64,000 bases of DNA. It comes from Deltaproteobacteria bacterium. GTDB lineage: Bacteria; Myxococcota_A; Polyangia; Polyangiales; Polyangiaceae. The notes below the pieces were generated by a model that was given only the letters and a program-made list of their open reading frames with translations, ran no database searches and was not told where the DNA came from. Location: the NCBI GenBank assembly GCA_016218915.1, contig JACRCQ010000048.1:28920-92919 (forward strand). Reading direction: 5' to 3'. This document shows positions 28,335 to 36,892 of this stretch, in pieces. Positions within the stretch are counted from its first letter, which is position 1. Each line of letters opens with the position of its first letter. The position numbers and the translations under genes are program-made.

Positions 28335-29741
28335 ATGCGAATGACTTGGATGTCCTGGTTGATGGTCGCAGCACCCTGTGCGTTGGTCGGTTGCGGTGGA
28401 GACGACCCAGCGCCCGCTGGAACCGGGGGCGAGGCGGGTTCGGACAACGATGCGGGTCTGGAAGCAGAGCCTGAGGCATCGCCCGACACGAGTCCGGAGG
28501 TCGCGGCCGAGACAACCGCGCCGGATGGTGACGCCGCCACAGGGGCATGCAAGGAGCCGCCGCGCAAGTTCTGGATCTACGATCTGTCGGTGATGCCCCC
28601 TGAATACAAGGAGATCGCCGCGAGCTGCCAGGCCTACGGCGACCACTCGATCATCTACGTTGCCGACGACATCTGGGGCACCACGCTCAAGGCCGACGAG
28701 ATCGACAAGGTCCAGGCAGCCTTTGAGAAGGCCACGCCCGCAGACCCTGCCAAGGGGATCTACGACATTGCGACGGGCACGTTCGGCAAGCCGACCGACG
28801 TGGACAGCAACGACAGGATCATCCTGCTCTACTACGAGATCCAGGGCTACGCCGGCTACCAGTTCGACGGCTTCATCCGCAAGGAGGACATGGTCGGCGG
28901 AACCAAGGGCAACGACGCCGAGATTCTGTACCTCGACGGCGTCCGCAATCCGCCCTCGGGCGAGTACATGCTCGGCGTGGCATCGCACGAGTTCGAGCAC
29001 ATGATCCTTCTCAACAACAAGCCTGGCGAAGCGGGCTGGCTCGACGAGACCATGGCCGAGACGTCGATGATCGCATGCGGATACTACGGCGACCTCAAGG
29101 ACTGGGTTCAGGGGGACTTCGCGAAGAACCCGACCCAGAGCCTGACGACTGCGCCGCCGAAGTTCAACTACGGGGCCGGCTTCCTGTTCGGCGGCTACCT
29201 GTACGAGCGGTTCGGCTCGGCGTTCTTCACTGCGCTGATGGCAGAGTCCTCGACCAGCATGGCTGGGATCGACAAGACCCTGTCCGCCCAGGGAAAGACC
29301 GACACGTTCAAGACGCTGCTGCCCGACTGGTCGCTGGCGAACTTCCTGGACCAGCCCGCCCTGCAGGATGGCCGCTTCGGCTACAAGGCGTTCGACGTAC
29401 CGGCCATGACCGCGACTGTGGCCGCGGTTCCAGCAGCAGAGGCGACCTTCACGCTCGAGGCCTATTCTTCGAAGTATCTGCTGTTCACCGTGACCGGCGC
29501 AGCAGGCTCGACGCTGGACGTGAAGCTGAGCTCGACCGACTTCGCAGCGCTGGCCTTCCGCTGGGCTGCGTATCCAGAAGGGGACAAGGGTGCGGCGCAG
29601 GTCGGCAGCTTCAGCATGGCATCTGCGGACGAAACCCTGAGCGTGCCGGCTGTGGGTGACACTGTGAATCGGGTCGTGATTGCTGCGGTGGACACAGGGG
29701 GCGGCAAGCCGAGCTTCAAGGCCTCGGCTGCAATGAAGTAA
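28335..29741 (+). CDS. M30-like zinc metallopeptidase, lipoprotein
   Basis: 468 residues. Lipobox ALVGC (C20) is followed by an Asp/Glu/Ala-rich linker to about residue 75. The catalytic region has ASHEFEHM (HExxH, near residue 218) and then AGWLDETMAE, the arrangement seen in M30 (hyicolysin-like) neutral proteases. A C-terminal part of about 110 residues looks beta-rich (TFTLEAYSSKYLLFTVTG). It is likely an envelope-anchored or released protease. An AGGAG sequence precedes the ATG. Its last 26 bases overlap the 3' end of the opposing cytochrome b gene. Confidence 0.82.
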   Translation: MRMTWMSWLMVAAPCALVGCGGDDPAPAGTGGEAGSDNDAGLEAEPEASPDTSPEVAAETTAPDGDAATGACKEPPRKFWIYDLSVMPPEYKEIAASCQAYGDHSIIYVADDIWGTTLKADEIDKVQAAFEKATPADPAKGIYDIATGTFGKPTDVDSNDRIILLYYEIQGYAGYQFDGFIRKEDMVGGTKGNDAEILYLDGVRNPPSGEYMLGVASHEFEHMILLNNKPGEAGWLDETMAETSMIACGYYGDLKDWVQGDFAKNPTQSLTTAPPKFNYGAGFLFGGYLYERFGSAFFTALMAESSTSMAGIDKTLSAQGKTDTFKTLLPDWSLANFLDQPALQDGRFGYKAFDVPAMTATVAAVPAAEATFTLEAYSSKYLLFTVTGAAGSTLDVKLSSTDFAALAFRWAAYPEGDKGAAQVGSFSMASADETLSVPAVGDTVNRVVIAAVDTGGGKPSFKASAAMK

Positions 29742-30495
29742 TCGCTGCACCTACGACCGGTGCCTGGTGGATCTCGCCGGGCGCCAGCTCGACAGCGCTC
29801 GGCTCCGGATGCGAATGGCTTGCAGCGGGGGGCTCGTGGGCCGCAGCCGGCTGGCCGTGGCTCGCGTCCGGAGCTTCGTCGTCCTCGTGCACATCCTCGT
29901 AGCCCGTGAACATCGCCTTGATGTGTGCGGTGGGCGTGTGGCCAAGGGTAGCGAGGTAGATGTGGCCGAACAGGAACGCGGTGAAGAAGAGGAAGAGCAC
30001 GACATGACCGAGCGCCACGATCTTCAGGCCGCCGACCAGGGAGATGATCACGCCGAAGCGCTGGGGATCCCACAGCAGCACGCCTGTCACGCATTGCGCA
30101 GGCAGCAGCACGAGCATGATCTGCGCGTAGGTCAGCTGCTGCAGGGTGTTGAACTTGTTGTCCGCCGTCATGTGATGCGGGTTCTTGTCGCCCTTCATCA
30201 TCCCGTAGCCGTAGTAGAGGCCCTGGCGCACCGCCGATTGGATCAAGGGCTTGCCGAACTTCGGGATGTAGAGACGGATCTTTCCGCTGACCACGTGATA
30301 GATGCCCCAGAAGAGCAGGTCGGCGATCAGCACGAAGGCGACGAGGTTGTGCGCTTCGACCGCGGACTTGAAGGTCATCCAGGTCAGCACGTGGTAGCGG
30401 ATCTGGATGCCCGTGAGGATCAGAACGATGAAGCAGAGCGCGTTGAGCCAGTGCCAGATGCGCACGGCCATCGGGTGCAGATGAATGCGTTTCAT
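29716..30495 (-). CDS. Membrane cytochrome b subunit (FdnI/b561-type)
   Basis: 259 residues. The protein starts MKRIHLHPMAVRIWHWLNAL and has about four to five membrane helices with histidines placed for two b-haems (WHWLNAL, EAHNLVAF, IVALGHVVLFLFFTAFLFGHIYLA). The C-terminal tail (about 205-259) is rich in His, Ala, Glu and Pro. The ATG overlaps the stop of the 13-haem cytochrome gene (ATGA), so they are co-translated and should form a quinol-oxidising complex. The 3' end overlaps the M30-like gene in antisense by 26 bases. Confidence 0.88.
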   Translation of the reverse strand: MKRIHLHPMAVRIWHWLNALCFIVLILTGIQIRYHVLTWMTFKSAVEAHNLVAFVLIADLLFWGIYHVVSGKIRLYIPKFGKPLIQSAVRQGLYYGYGMMKGDKNPHHMTADNKFNTLQQLTYAQIMLVLLPAQCVTGVLLWDPQRFGVIISLVGGLKIVALGHVVLFLFFTAFLFGHIYLATLGHTPTAHIKAMFTGYEDVHEDDEAPDASHGQPAAAHEPPAASHSHPEPSAVELAPGEIHQAPVVGAAITSLQPRP

Positions 30496-32258
30496 CGGCT
30501 CACCTCCTTGCGGCGGAGACGCCTTTTTGCGACGACGCGAAGGCTCATGTGCCCCCCGAGGCCGAAGACGACGCCGAATCCCAGCAGCAGCCCGCCCCAG
30601 TCGAGCAGGCGCGTTCGCGTGCTGCCCATCGCATAGAAGTGCTTGAGGGGCAGGGTCGAGAACACGGACTGAAGCACGCTCGGGCTCACCGGGTAGAACT
30701 GCTCGGTGCCGTCCGGGCGAGGCACCACCATCAGCACGGTGTCGTAGCTGCGCGACCCGGTGCTGTGGCAATCCTCGCACCGCTTGGACGCCTTTTCCCT
30801 GTGCGCGAGCTCGTGCGCGCGCAGCCCATCGCGCAATGCCAGCGTGCCTGACAGCCCTGCGCCGGTGCCGGCTCGTCGGTTGAGCATCTTGTACAGCTCC
30901 CACAGCTGCGGCCCTTCCATGTTCCCTTCCGCAGAGCTCGAAAGGAGATCGTCGTAGCTCGGCCCGAGCAGCTTCTTGATCTCCCCCTCGGGAAGCACAT
31001 CGCCCGCCGCGTTCGTTACCTGCAGGTAGACCGCGCGAGGTGCGTCGGGCACGTGGCACGTTGCGCAGGCGACCGTGTCGAAATGAGTCTCCACATTGGG
31101 AAGCCAGGTTCGGTGCTTGGCGGCCACGCCCTGGTGGCAACCTTCGCAGGCCAGACGTGTGGAGCGGGCTACAATCGCCGGCTTGACCTCGTGCGCGAAG
31201 TGGCACGATGCGCACAGCGGGGCGTTGCTGTTGCCGGCCGTGCGCGCAGAGCCGTGCACGTTGTCCTGGAACTTGGCAAACACGTCGCCGTGGCACTTCT
31301 TGCAAGGCACGCCAGCCAGCGTGTCGAACAGTGCCTTGGTGCCGACCTGGTGAGAGCCGTGGCAGTCGGTGCACACAGGCGCCTTGCTGTTTCCTGACGC
31401 CACCATGTGCGAGTGCACGCTGCCCTTGTAGGCGGTCTGCTTGTCCGAGTGACAGCCTGCACAAGCGTCTGCCACCGCGAGATCCAGATCCCGGCGCGTC
31501 TTGTACAGCGGGTGATCGTCCTTGGACCTGGTGACGTGGCAGTCCGAGCACTTGTGGTTGGTGTGCACCGAGGTCTTCAGGTCCGACTCGCCGACCTCGA
31601 GCGATGCGAACTCCCCCTCCACGATAGCCTTGAGCGTGTGACGGTGGCACAGCAGGCAGTAGTCGTTAAGCGAGTAGTCGGCCTTCATCCGCCAGACGCG
31701 CTTGATGTTGTGCGAGCCATGGCAGTCGGCGCAACGCACTGCGTCCTTGTAGGCCAGGATCTGCTTGTGCAGAGGGTTGTGGCTCAGCTGCTCGTTGGAG
31801 TGGCAGCGTCGGCACGTGGTGGCGATCTCGATGGACATCTGCTCGCGGGTGGAGTCCTTCGGCGAGGCGTGCTTGCCCTGGGCCGGCAGGGTGCTGTGGC
31901 ATCCGGTGCAAGGCAGGAACTTGTGGGCGCTGTCACGGAACTGGTCTTCGGTAATCGTCGCCGAGCGCTTCTCGCCGTCTTTGTAGACTGAGGTCAGGCC
32001 AGGCTTGCTGTGGCAGCTCAGGCACGACTTTGCCTCTTTCGAGCTGAAAGCATCGGCTGCCATCGCGCGCTGGGACAGCAGCGAGACCACCAGCAGCGTC
32101 AGCCAGCCCGCCAGGATGGACCCCAGCGCCTGGCGCTTGGGGCGGGATCGGAGAGGACCGATCGCGGTAGCTGAAGCACGCGCGGGATTCCCGCCCAAAG
32201 CTGTCGGTGGGTGAGTCCTGAAGAGCGACAGCCGGAGCGGCGGAGGTGTTCGCAGCAT
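30492..32258 (-). CDS. 13-haem c-type cytochrome
   Basis: 588 residues. After an N-terminal Pro/Arg-rich stretch comes a hydrophobic export segment (about 45-66, ending RAMAA). Thirteen CxxCH motifs follow (CLSCH, CTGCH, CRRCH, CADCH, CLLCH, CSDCH, CAGCH, CTDCH, CKKCH, CASCH, CEGCH, CATCH, CEDCH). A membrane helix near the C terminus (about 550-575) anchors it. It probably accepts electrons from the downstream cytochrome b and passes them to periplasmic or outer acceptors. The start MLRTPPPLRL has an AGGAA site upstream; a longer start is possible. The upstream 358 bp is the AT-richest gap of the window. Confidence 0.9.
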   Translation of the reverse strand: MLRTPPPLRLSLFRTHPPTALGGNPARASATAIGPLRSRPKRQALGSILAGWLTLLVVSLLSQRAMAADAFSSKEAKSCLSCHSKPGLTSVYKDGEKRSATITEDQFRDSAHKFLPCTGCHSTLPAQGKHASPKDSTREQMSIEIATTCRRCHSNEQLSHNPLHKQILAYKDAVRCADCHGSHNIKRVWRMKADYSLNDYCLLCHRHTLKAIVEGEFASLEVGESDLKTSVHTNHKCSDCHVTRSKDDHPLYKTRRDLDLAVADACAGCHSDKQTAYKGSVHSHMVASGNSKAPVCTDCHGSHQVGTKALFDTLAGVPCKKCHGDVFAKFQDNVHGSARTAGNSNAPLCASCHFAHEVKPAIVARSTRLACEGCHQGVAAKHRTWLPNVETHFDTVACATCHVPDAPRAVYLQVTNAAGDVLPEGEIKKLLGPSYDDLLSSSAEGNMEGPQLWELYKMLNRRAGTGAGLSGTLALRDGLRAHELAHREKASKRCEDCHSTGSRSYDTVLMVVPRPDGTEQFYPVSPSVLQSVFSTLPLKHFYAMGSTRTRLLDWGGLLLGFGVVFGLGGHMSLRVVAKRRLRRKEVSR

Positions 32259-32616
32259 GGCCTTGGTTCCTGAACCGGCGACACTATTACGAGTTTTGGA
32301 TGCGGAGATCGGGCGAACCGACATAGGTCGCACTGCCTAGTATCACCTAGATAGTTATACCTACCGGCGGTCCGCGTGCAATCGTGTACCGTGATTTTTT
32401 TCGCCAATCGGGTTCGCTCCTACCCCTCTCCTATTAGTGATGCTTCCAGGAGCTCGTAGCCAATTGCTCGGTTCTGAGTGGATTGAGGGGGCTTGGGCGG
32501 CGCGATTCCGTGCCATTGAACAGTGAGAGTGCGGATTTCGAGCCCTGGCAGAGGGGGCTTGAAAGCGCAGAATGTATTCTGATATCATACCCGGACACTT
32601 TTCGCGGAGGTCATCC
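32259..32616. other. 358-bp divergent gap between 13-haem cytochrome and P-domain lipoprotein
   Basis: This is the most AT-rich gap in the window. It has a strong promoter for the rightward gene (32559-32588) and must hold the promoter of the leftward cytochrome operon. Near 32338-32363 two imperfect tandem copies of TAGTATCACCTA / TAGTTATACCTA (9 of 12 identical) lie in a short AT-rich patch, a possible regulator site. No RNA gene or additional coding frame is convincing. Confidence 0.4.
32559..32588 (+). promoter_or_regulatory. Promoter of the P-domain lipoprotein
   Basis: TTGAAA (32559-32564), an 18-bp spacer and TATCAT (32583-32588) match sigma70 consensus well. Transcription would begin near 32595. 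A GGAGG ribosome site at 32606-32610 and ATG at 32617 complete a short leader. This placement favours ATG 32617 over the longer start at 32572. Confidence 0.6.
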
Positions 32617-34320
32617 ATGCGAAGCTGGCGGCTGCTCGGACTCGGGTTGATGGCATTGATGGTGGGTGCGTGCTCGTCTGGAACGGACGAGACGCAACCG
32701 ACCGAGACAGAGGATCCCGGGGTCAACCCGTTCCTCGAAGATCAAAGCGGTCAGGGCAAGTCTGACACCGCGTACCTCAACCCGGACGGGCGCGAAGTCG
32801 AAGTCGATCTCGAGGCTGACATCGAAGCCTCGTCCTACCAGCTCAAGGAAGGTCCTGCGGATCTGGGCCAGTTCGCCCTGACCTACCTTCGCAAGCGCGG
32901 CGAGTTCTATCTCGAGTCGCTTGCTGAAGATGCGACCTCGAGCTCGCGCGTCGAATGGCTGGAGAACGGATCCTGGGTCACCTATGCGCAGGCGACGGCC
33001 AAGGACAAGCTCAAGCACTGGAGGATCCGCGGGGTCAACGCCGTGCTTCTCAACTCCGCCGCCACCGGGGTCAAGGAAGGCACCGAGTTCACGGCCAAGG
33101 TGCCGGTTCGTCCCTACGCGGTCATGCAGGAAGCTGGTGAGACGTGCGGCGAAGTGGGCGGGCACATCAGCCTGAGCCAGTCGGTCTACTGGTACCTGTG
33201 GGACCCGGACAAGGAGGGGTGCAAGGTTGCGATGCAGGACTTGAAGGTCACTGTGTCGAAGATCCTTCCGTCGGCCAAGACGGTCTATCCGGAGTTCGAC
33301 AAGCTGGTGGCAGACGGCCGCGTGACAGCGGTGGTGTTGTTCGGGCAGATCGGCGACGGCGCGATCACCGATAGCGATCCTGGCATGCGCGGGTTCCGCC
33401 AGATGGGCACGTGGCTCAAGCAGTCGGGCTTCAAGGAGGCCACGGCGCCTCTTGGCAAGCGGTTCGTCAAGAAGATCGGCCAGGTCGACTTCGAGATTGA
33501 CCTGTACTCGCCCTACGAGTTCAGCGGGCTGAGCGACTACAGCCACTTCAACAACTTCCAGAAGGCGTTGAGCGAGCACGAGATCGTTGCCTACGACGGC
33601 CACAGCATGCTCGGAGCGAGCGACTTCTGGTCCAAGCCGGAGTACCCGAAGTTCTACCAGATCTTCCTGTACGGCGGCTGCCTCGGCTACGAGTACTACG
33701 TCAAGCCGATCCTCGACGGAAAGGGCGGCTGGGAGAACCTCGACCTGATGTCGAGCGTGGTGGAAGTGTCTGCTGGCGCCAACGAGTTTGCGGGCCCGGT
33801 GCTCGCCAAGATCGCGTGGGCGCTCGATCACGGCTACCAGGCTCCCTGGCGTGATCTTCTGGTCGGCGTTCGCCAGCGCGTTGGCGACTCCACCTTCGGC
33901 GTCAGCGGCGTTCGCGACAACTGCTTCTCGCCGGGCGGCTCGCTGTGCGGCCCGCAGCCGGATCCGGGCACCTCGTCCAAGTACGAGAGCACGACCGCGG
34001 TGGACATCCCGGACAACAAGCCTGAGGGTGTGACCAGCACGATCGAGGTCAGCGATTCGCTGACGGCCAAGACGGTCACGCTGGATCTGAACGTGACGCA
34101 CACCTGGGTGGGCGATCTTCAGATCACGCTGCAGCATGGCGACGCGAGCGCAGTGGTCTGGGACAAGGCGGGCGGCTCCAAGCGCGACATCCAGCAGTCG
34201 ATCACGCTGTCGCAGTTTGCGGACAAGGACATCAAGGGCACGTGGACGCTCAAGGTCGTGGACACGGCAGCCCAGGATTCCGGCAAGCTGAACAGCTGGG
34301 CGATCACGGTCACCAAGTAA
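32617..34320 (+). CDS. P-domain-containing lipoprotein of unknown activity
   Basis: 567 residues. Lipobox LMVGAC (C19) precedes a short acidic linker. The central part (about 60-450) includes VVLFGQIGDGAITDSDPG, LSDYSHFNNFQKALSEHE and FYQIFLYGGCLGYEYY, suggesting an alpha/beta domain I cannot name. Residues about 470-567 are a proprotein-convertase P-domain (THTWVGDLQITLQHG, GTWTLKVVDTAAQDSGKLNS), which in other exported bacterial proteins often accompanies peptidases. No protease triad is visible here. A GGAGG site directly precedes the start. Confidence 0.8.
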   Translation: MRSWRLLGLGLMALMVGACSSGTDETQPTETEDPGVNPFLEDQSGQGKSDTAYLNPDGREVEVDLEADIEASSYQLKEGPADLGQFALTYLRKRGEFYLESLAEDATSSSRVEWLENGSWVTYAQATAKDKLKHWRIRGVNAVLLNSAATGVKEGTEFTAKVPVRPYAVMQEAGETCGEVGGHISLSQSVYWYLWDPDKEGCKVAMQDLKVTVSKILPSAKTVYPEFDKLVADGRVTAVVLFGQIGDGAITDSDPGMRGFRQMGTWLKQSGFKEATAPLGKRFVKKIGQVDFEIDLYSPYEFSGLSDYSHFNNFQKALSEHEIVAYDGHSMLGASDFWSKPEYPKFYQIFLYGGCLGYEYYVKPILDGKGGWENLDLMSSVVEVSAGANEFAGPVLAKIAWALDHGYQAPWRDLLVGVRQRVGDSTFGVSGVRDNCFSPGGSLCGPQPDPGTSSKYESTTAVDIPDNKPEGVTSTIEVSDSLTAKTVTLDLNVTHTWVGDLQITLQHGDASAVVWDKAGGSKRDIQQSITLSQFADKDIKGTWTLKVVDTAAQDSGKLNSWAITVTK

Positions 34321-34337
34321 CCTTCTGCGCGCAGCCG

Positions 34338-34355
34338 CGCTCCCGGTGCGGAGCG
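34338..34355 (+). terminator. Weak stem-loop after the P-domain gene
   Basis: CGCTCC (34338-34343) pairs with GGAGCG (34350-34355) around a 6-base loop, starting 18 bases after the stop codon. No run of T follows, so it is at best a partial or factor-assisted terminator. Confidence 0.25.
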
Positions 34356-34378
34356 TGGCCCATCCCTCCGGCCCCATC

Positions 34379-34410
34379 TTGACAACCGCCCGCGCGGTGC
34401 GTCCTATGGA
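34379..34410 (+). promoter_or_regulatory. Candidate promoter of the WD40 lipoprotein
   Basis: A perfect TTGACA (34379-34384) lies 44 bases before the ATG. The best -10 candidates are CCTATG/TATGGA at 34403-34410, 18-20 bp downstream. The -35 is strong but the -10 weak. Confidence 0.35.
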
Positions 34411-34427
34411 CCCCTTCAGGAGTCGTC

Positions 34428-36878
34428 ATGCCGCAACGTGCCCGCGGAGCACTTCATCTCTTTCCCTGGGCTCTCGTGTTCATCCCGATGGTGGCTTGCG
34501 GCTCCGGGGCCTGTCCGATGCAGCCCTGCACCCGAGTCGCGCCCGAAAGGTTCGTGCTCGCGGGCAAGCCGGCGTTCGTGCTGCAGGCAGGGCATTCGGA
34601 GCCGGTGACCGATGTAGCGATGACACCGGACGGCGAGACGATTGTGTCGACCAGCCGGGACAAGACGATCAAGGTCTGGGACTCGACGTCTGGAGCGCTG
34701 CGCGCGACGCTGCCAGGGCACAAGAAAGCCGTGGCCAGCGTGGCGGTGAGCCCGGACGGCGCGTCGCTGGCCTCCGCGGCCTGGGACGAGACCGTCTTGA
34801 TCTGGGATCTGGCGACAGGCGCGCAGAAGACGACGCTCTACGGACGAGGCGGGCGGTTGACGAGCGTTGCGTGGAGCCCGGACAGCAAAGAGCTGGTGAC
34901 CGGCGGCGACGGCCGCACCGTGATTGTGTGGGACGCGGGGAAGGGCTCGCAGCGAAGCGCGATCACGGCGTCGGGTGAGCGGGTCACCTCGGTCGCGTGG
35001 AGCCCCGACGGCGCATCGATCGCCACGGCGAGCGGCAAGGTCGTGGAGGTATGGGACGCAAAGTCGGGGATGTTGCGCGCGACTTGCAAAGGACACGGCG
35101 ACTGGGTGGAGCAGGCGCGGTTCAGCCCGGACGGCGCGCAGATCGCATCGGCGAGCGATGACAGGTCGGTGAGGATCTGGGACGCGAAGACGTGCGAGCA
35201 GAAGGCGGTGCTCAATCGTCACGAGTGGACGGTCTGGAGCGTTGCCTGGAGCCCGGACAGCACCCAGCTGGCGACAGGGAGCGGAGACAAGACGATCCGG
35301 GTCTGGGATGCGCGTACGGGAGCGCAGAAGGCGAGCGTGGAGGCGCACAGCGATCACGTGAGCAGTCTGGCGTGGGCCAAGGACGGCAGCCGGATCGTGA
35401 GCGGTGGGCTGGACAAGGCGATCAAGCTCTGGGACGCGAAGACGATGGCGCTGCAGCGATCGCTGCCGGGGCGCACGAGTCGGCTGTCCGCGGTTGCGTG
35501 GAGCCCGGATGCGGTGACGATAGCGACCGGCGGCGAGGGCAAGCAGATCCGGTTGTGGGACGGCGGCACGGGGCGTCTTCGGCTATCGATTCCTGCCGAC
35601 GATCTGGCGGTCTGGGGGCTGTCGTTCAGCCCGGACGGCCGGCTGCTGGCCTCAGGCGGGGAGGACAAGAAGGCGAAAATCTGGGATGCAAAAACTTCGT
35701 CCCTGCTCTTCAAGCTCGAAGGGCATGCCGGCCCGGTGCGCGTGGTCGCGTGGAACCGTGATGCCTCGCTGCTGGCATCCGGCAGCGAGGACAAGACCGT
35801 ACGGGTGTGGGAGGCAGGCAATGGCTCTCTCCGCGAGGTGCTCAGCGGACACTCCGGAGCGGTGACAGGCCTTGCCTGGAGCGGAGACGGCGCGATGCTG
35901 GCTTCGGCGTCGGAAGACAAGACCCTGCGGATATGGAACGTTCGTTCCCGGATTGCGGTCTCCACGCTCAAGGGTCACGAGGGGGCGGTCCAGAGCGTTG
36001 CATGGAGCCCGGACGGAGTGACGGTGGCGAGCGGGGGGAGCGACAAGACGATACGCTTCTGGGAGGCCGGGCGGGGACGTTTGCGGGATACGATTACAGG
36101 GCACGGCGAGGAGGTCTCAGCCGTCGCGTTCAGCCCAGACGGCGCCCTGGTCGCCTCCGGCAGCTCCGACGCTGCGGTGAAAGTCTGGGACGCTGGCGAC
36201 GGCGGGCTCAAGGCCACGCTGCGGGGCAGCGACGGACGGATCAGCGCCATCTCTTGGCGCCCGGATGGCAAGATCCTGCTGGCCGCAGGCACGGACCTGC
36301 GCATGCTCCGCATGTCCGACGCCGTGTCCGTGGCGCTTCGCAGCTTCGATGTCGAGGGGCACCAGGCGAGCCTGGCCCACACCGATGACGGCCTGTTCGA
36401 AGGGGAAAACGCAACCTTCGAGCACGTGCTCTTCCGGGTCGGCGCGGATCTGCGTAGAGCCGACCTGCTCTCGGCCGATCAGCTCTTCGAGATGTTCCAC
36501 CGCCCAGGGCTGGTCAAGGACTTCTCGGACGGTCATGCCATCTCGGTTCCCAAGGAGGTGAGCCAGGGCATCGGGCTTCCGCCCCGCGTCGAGTTCTTCG
36601 AGCCCCTGCCGGCCGAAACCCAGGCGGCCAGACTCCAGGTCAAGGTCAAGGCCACGGACCGCGGCGGCGGCGTCTCCGAGGTGCGCATCTTCGTCAACGG
36701 CAAGCGGGTCGACCTGGCACCGGATGCTGGTACGGGCGCGAGTCTGGACGCAGGGCGCATGGAAGTCGTCCGGGAAGTGGAGCTTGCACCCGGCGACAAC
36801 GTCGTCGTGGCCGAGGGCTACAACGTCCTCGGCAAGGTGCGCGGCCCCAGAGCCCGTGCCAAGGTGATCCGCCGTTGA
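34428..36878 (+). CDS. 14-repeat WD40 lipoprotein
   Basis: 816 residues. A hydrophobic segment ends in IPMVAC (C24, lipobox). Residues about 50-640 hold thirteen clear WD40 repeats ending in variants of [KRLI][VILF]W[DEN], such as IKVWD, VLIWD, VRIWD, IKLWD and LRIWN, plus a fourteenth degenerate one. This predicts two seven-bladed propellers. The C-terminal 110 residues look like an Ig-type domain (VKVKATDRGGGVSEVRIFVNG). WD40 lipoproteins serve as envelope scaffolds. Its stop lies 15 bases before the uvrA ATG, and a TTG overlapping its TGA is in frame with uvrA, so the two genes may be co-transcribed. Confidence 0.9.
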   Translation: MPQRARGALHLFPWALVFIPMVACGSGACPMQPCTRVAPERFVLAGKPAFVLQAGHSEPVTDVAMTPDGETIVSTSRDKTIKVWDSTSGALRATLPGHKKAVASVAVSPDGASLASAAWDETVLIWDLATGAQKTTLYGRGGRLTSVAWSPDSKELVTGGDGRTVIVWDAGKGSQRSAITASGERVTSVAWSPDGASIATASGKVVEVWDAKSGMLRATCKGHGDWVEQARFSPDGAQIASASDDRSVRIWDAKTCEQKAVLNRHEWTVWSVAWSPDSTQLATGSGDKTIRVWDARTGAQKASVEAHSDHVSSLAWAKDGSRIVSGGLDKAIKLWDAKTMALQRSLPGRTSRLSAVAWSPDAVTIATGGEGKQIRLWDGGTGRLRLSIPADDLAVWGLSFSPDGRLLASGGEDKKAKIWDAKTSSLLFKLEGHAGPVRVVAWNRDASLLASGSEDKTVRVWEAGNGSLREVLSGHSGAVTGLAWSGDGAMLASASEDKTLRIWNVRSRIAVSTLKGHEGAVQSVAWSPDGVTVASGGSDKTIRFWEAGRGRLRDTITGHGEEVSAVAFSPDGALVASGSSDAAVKVWDAGDGGLKATLRGSDGRISAISWRPDGKILLAAGTDLRMLRMSDAVSVALRSFDVEGHQASLAHTDDGLFEGENATFEHVLFRVGADLRRADLLSADQLFEMFHRPGLVKDFSDGHAISVPKEVSQGIGLPPRVEFFEPLPAETQAARLQVKVKATDRGGGVSEVRIFVNGKRVDLAPDAGTGASLDAGRMEVVREVELAPGDNVVVAEGYNVLGKVRGPRARAKVIRR

Positions 36879-36892
36879 CCCGGAAGACCGTC

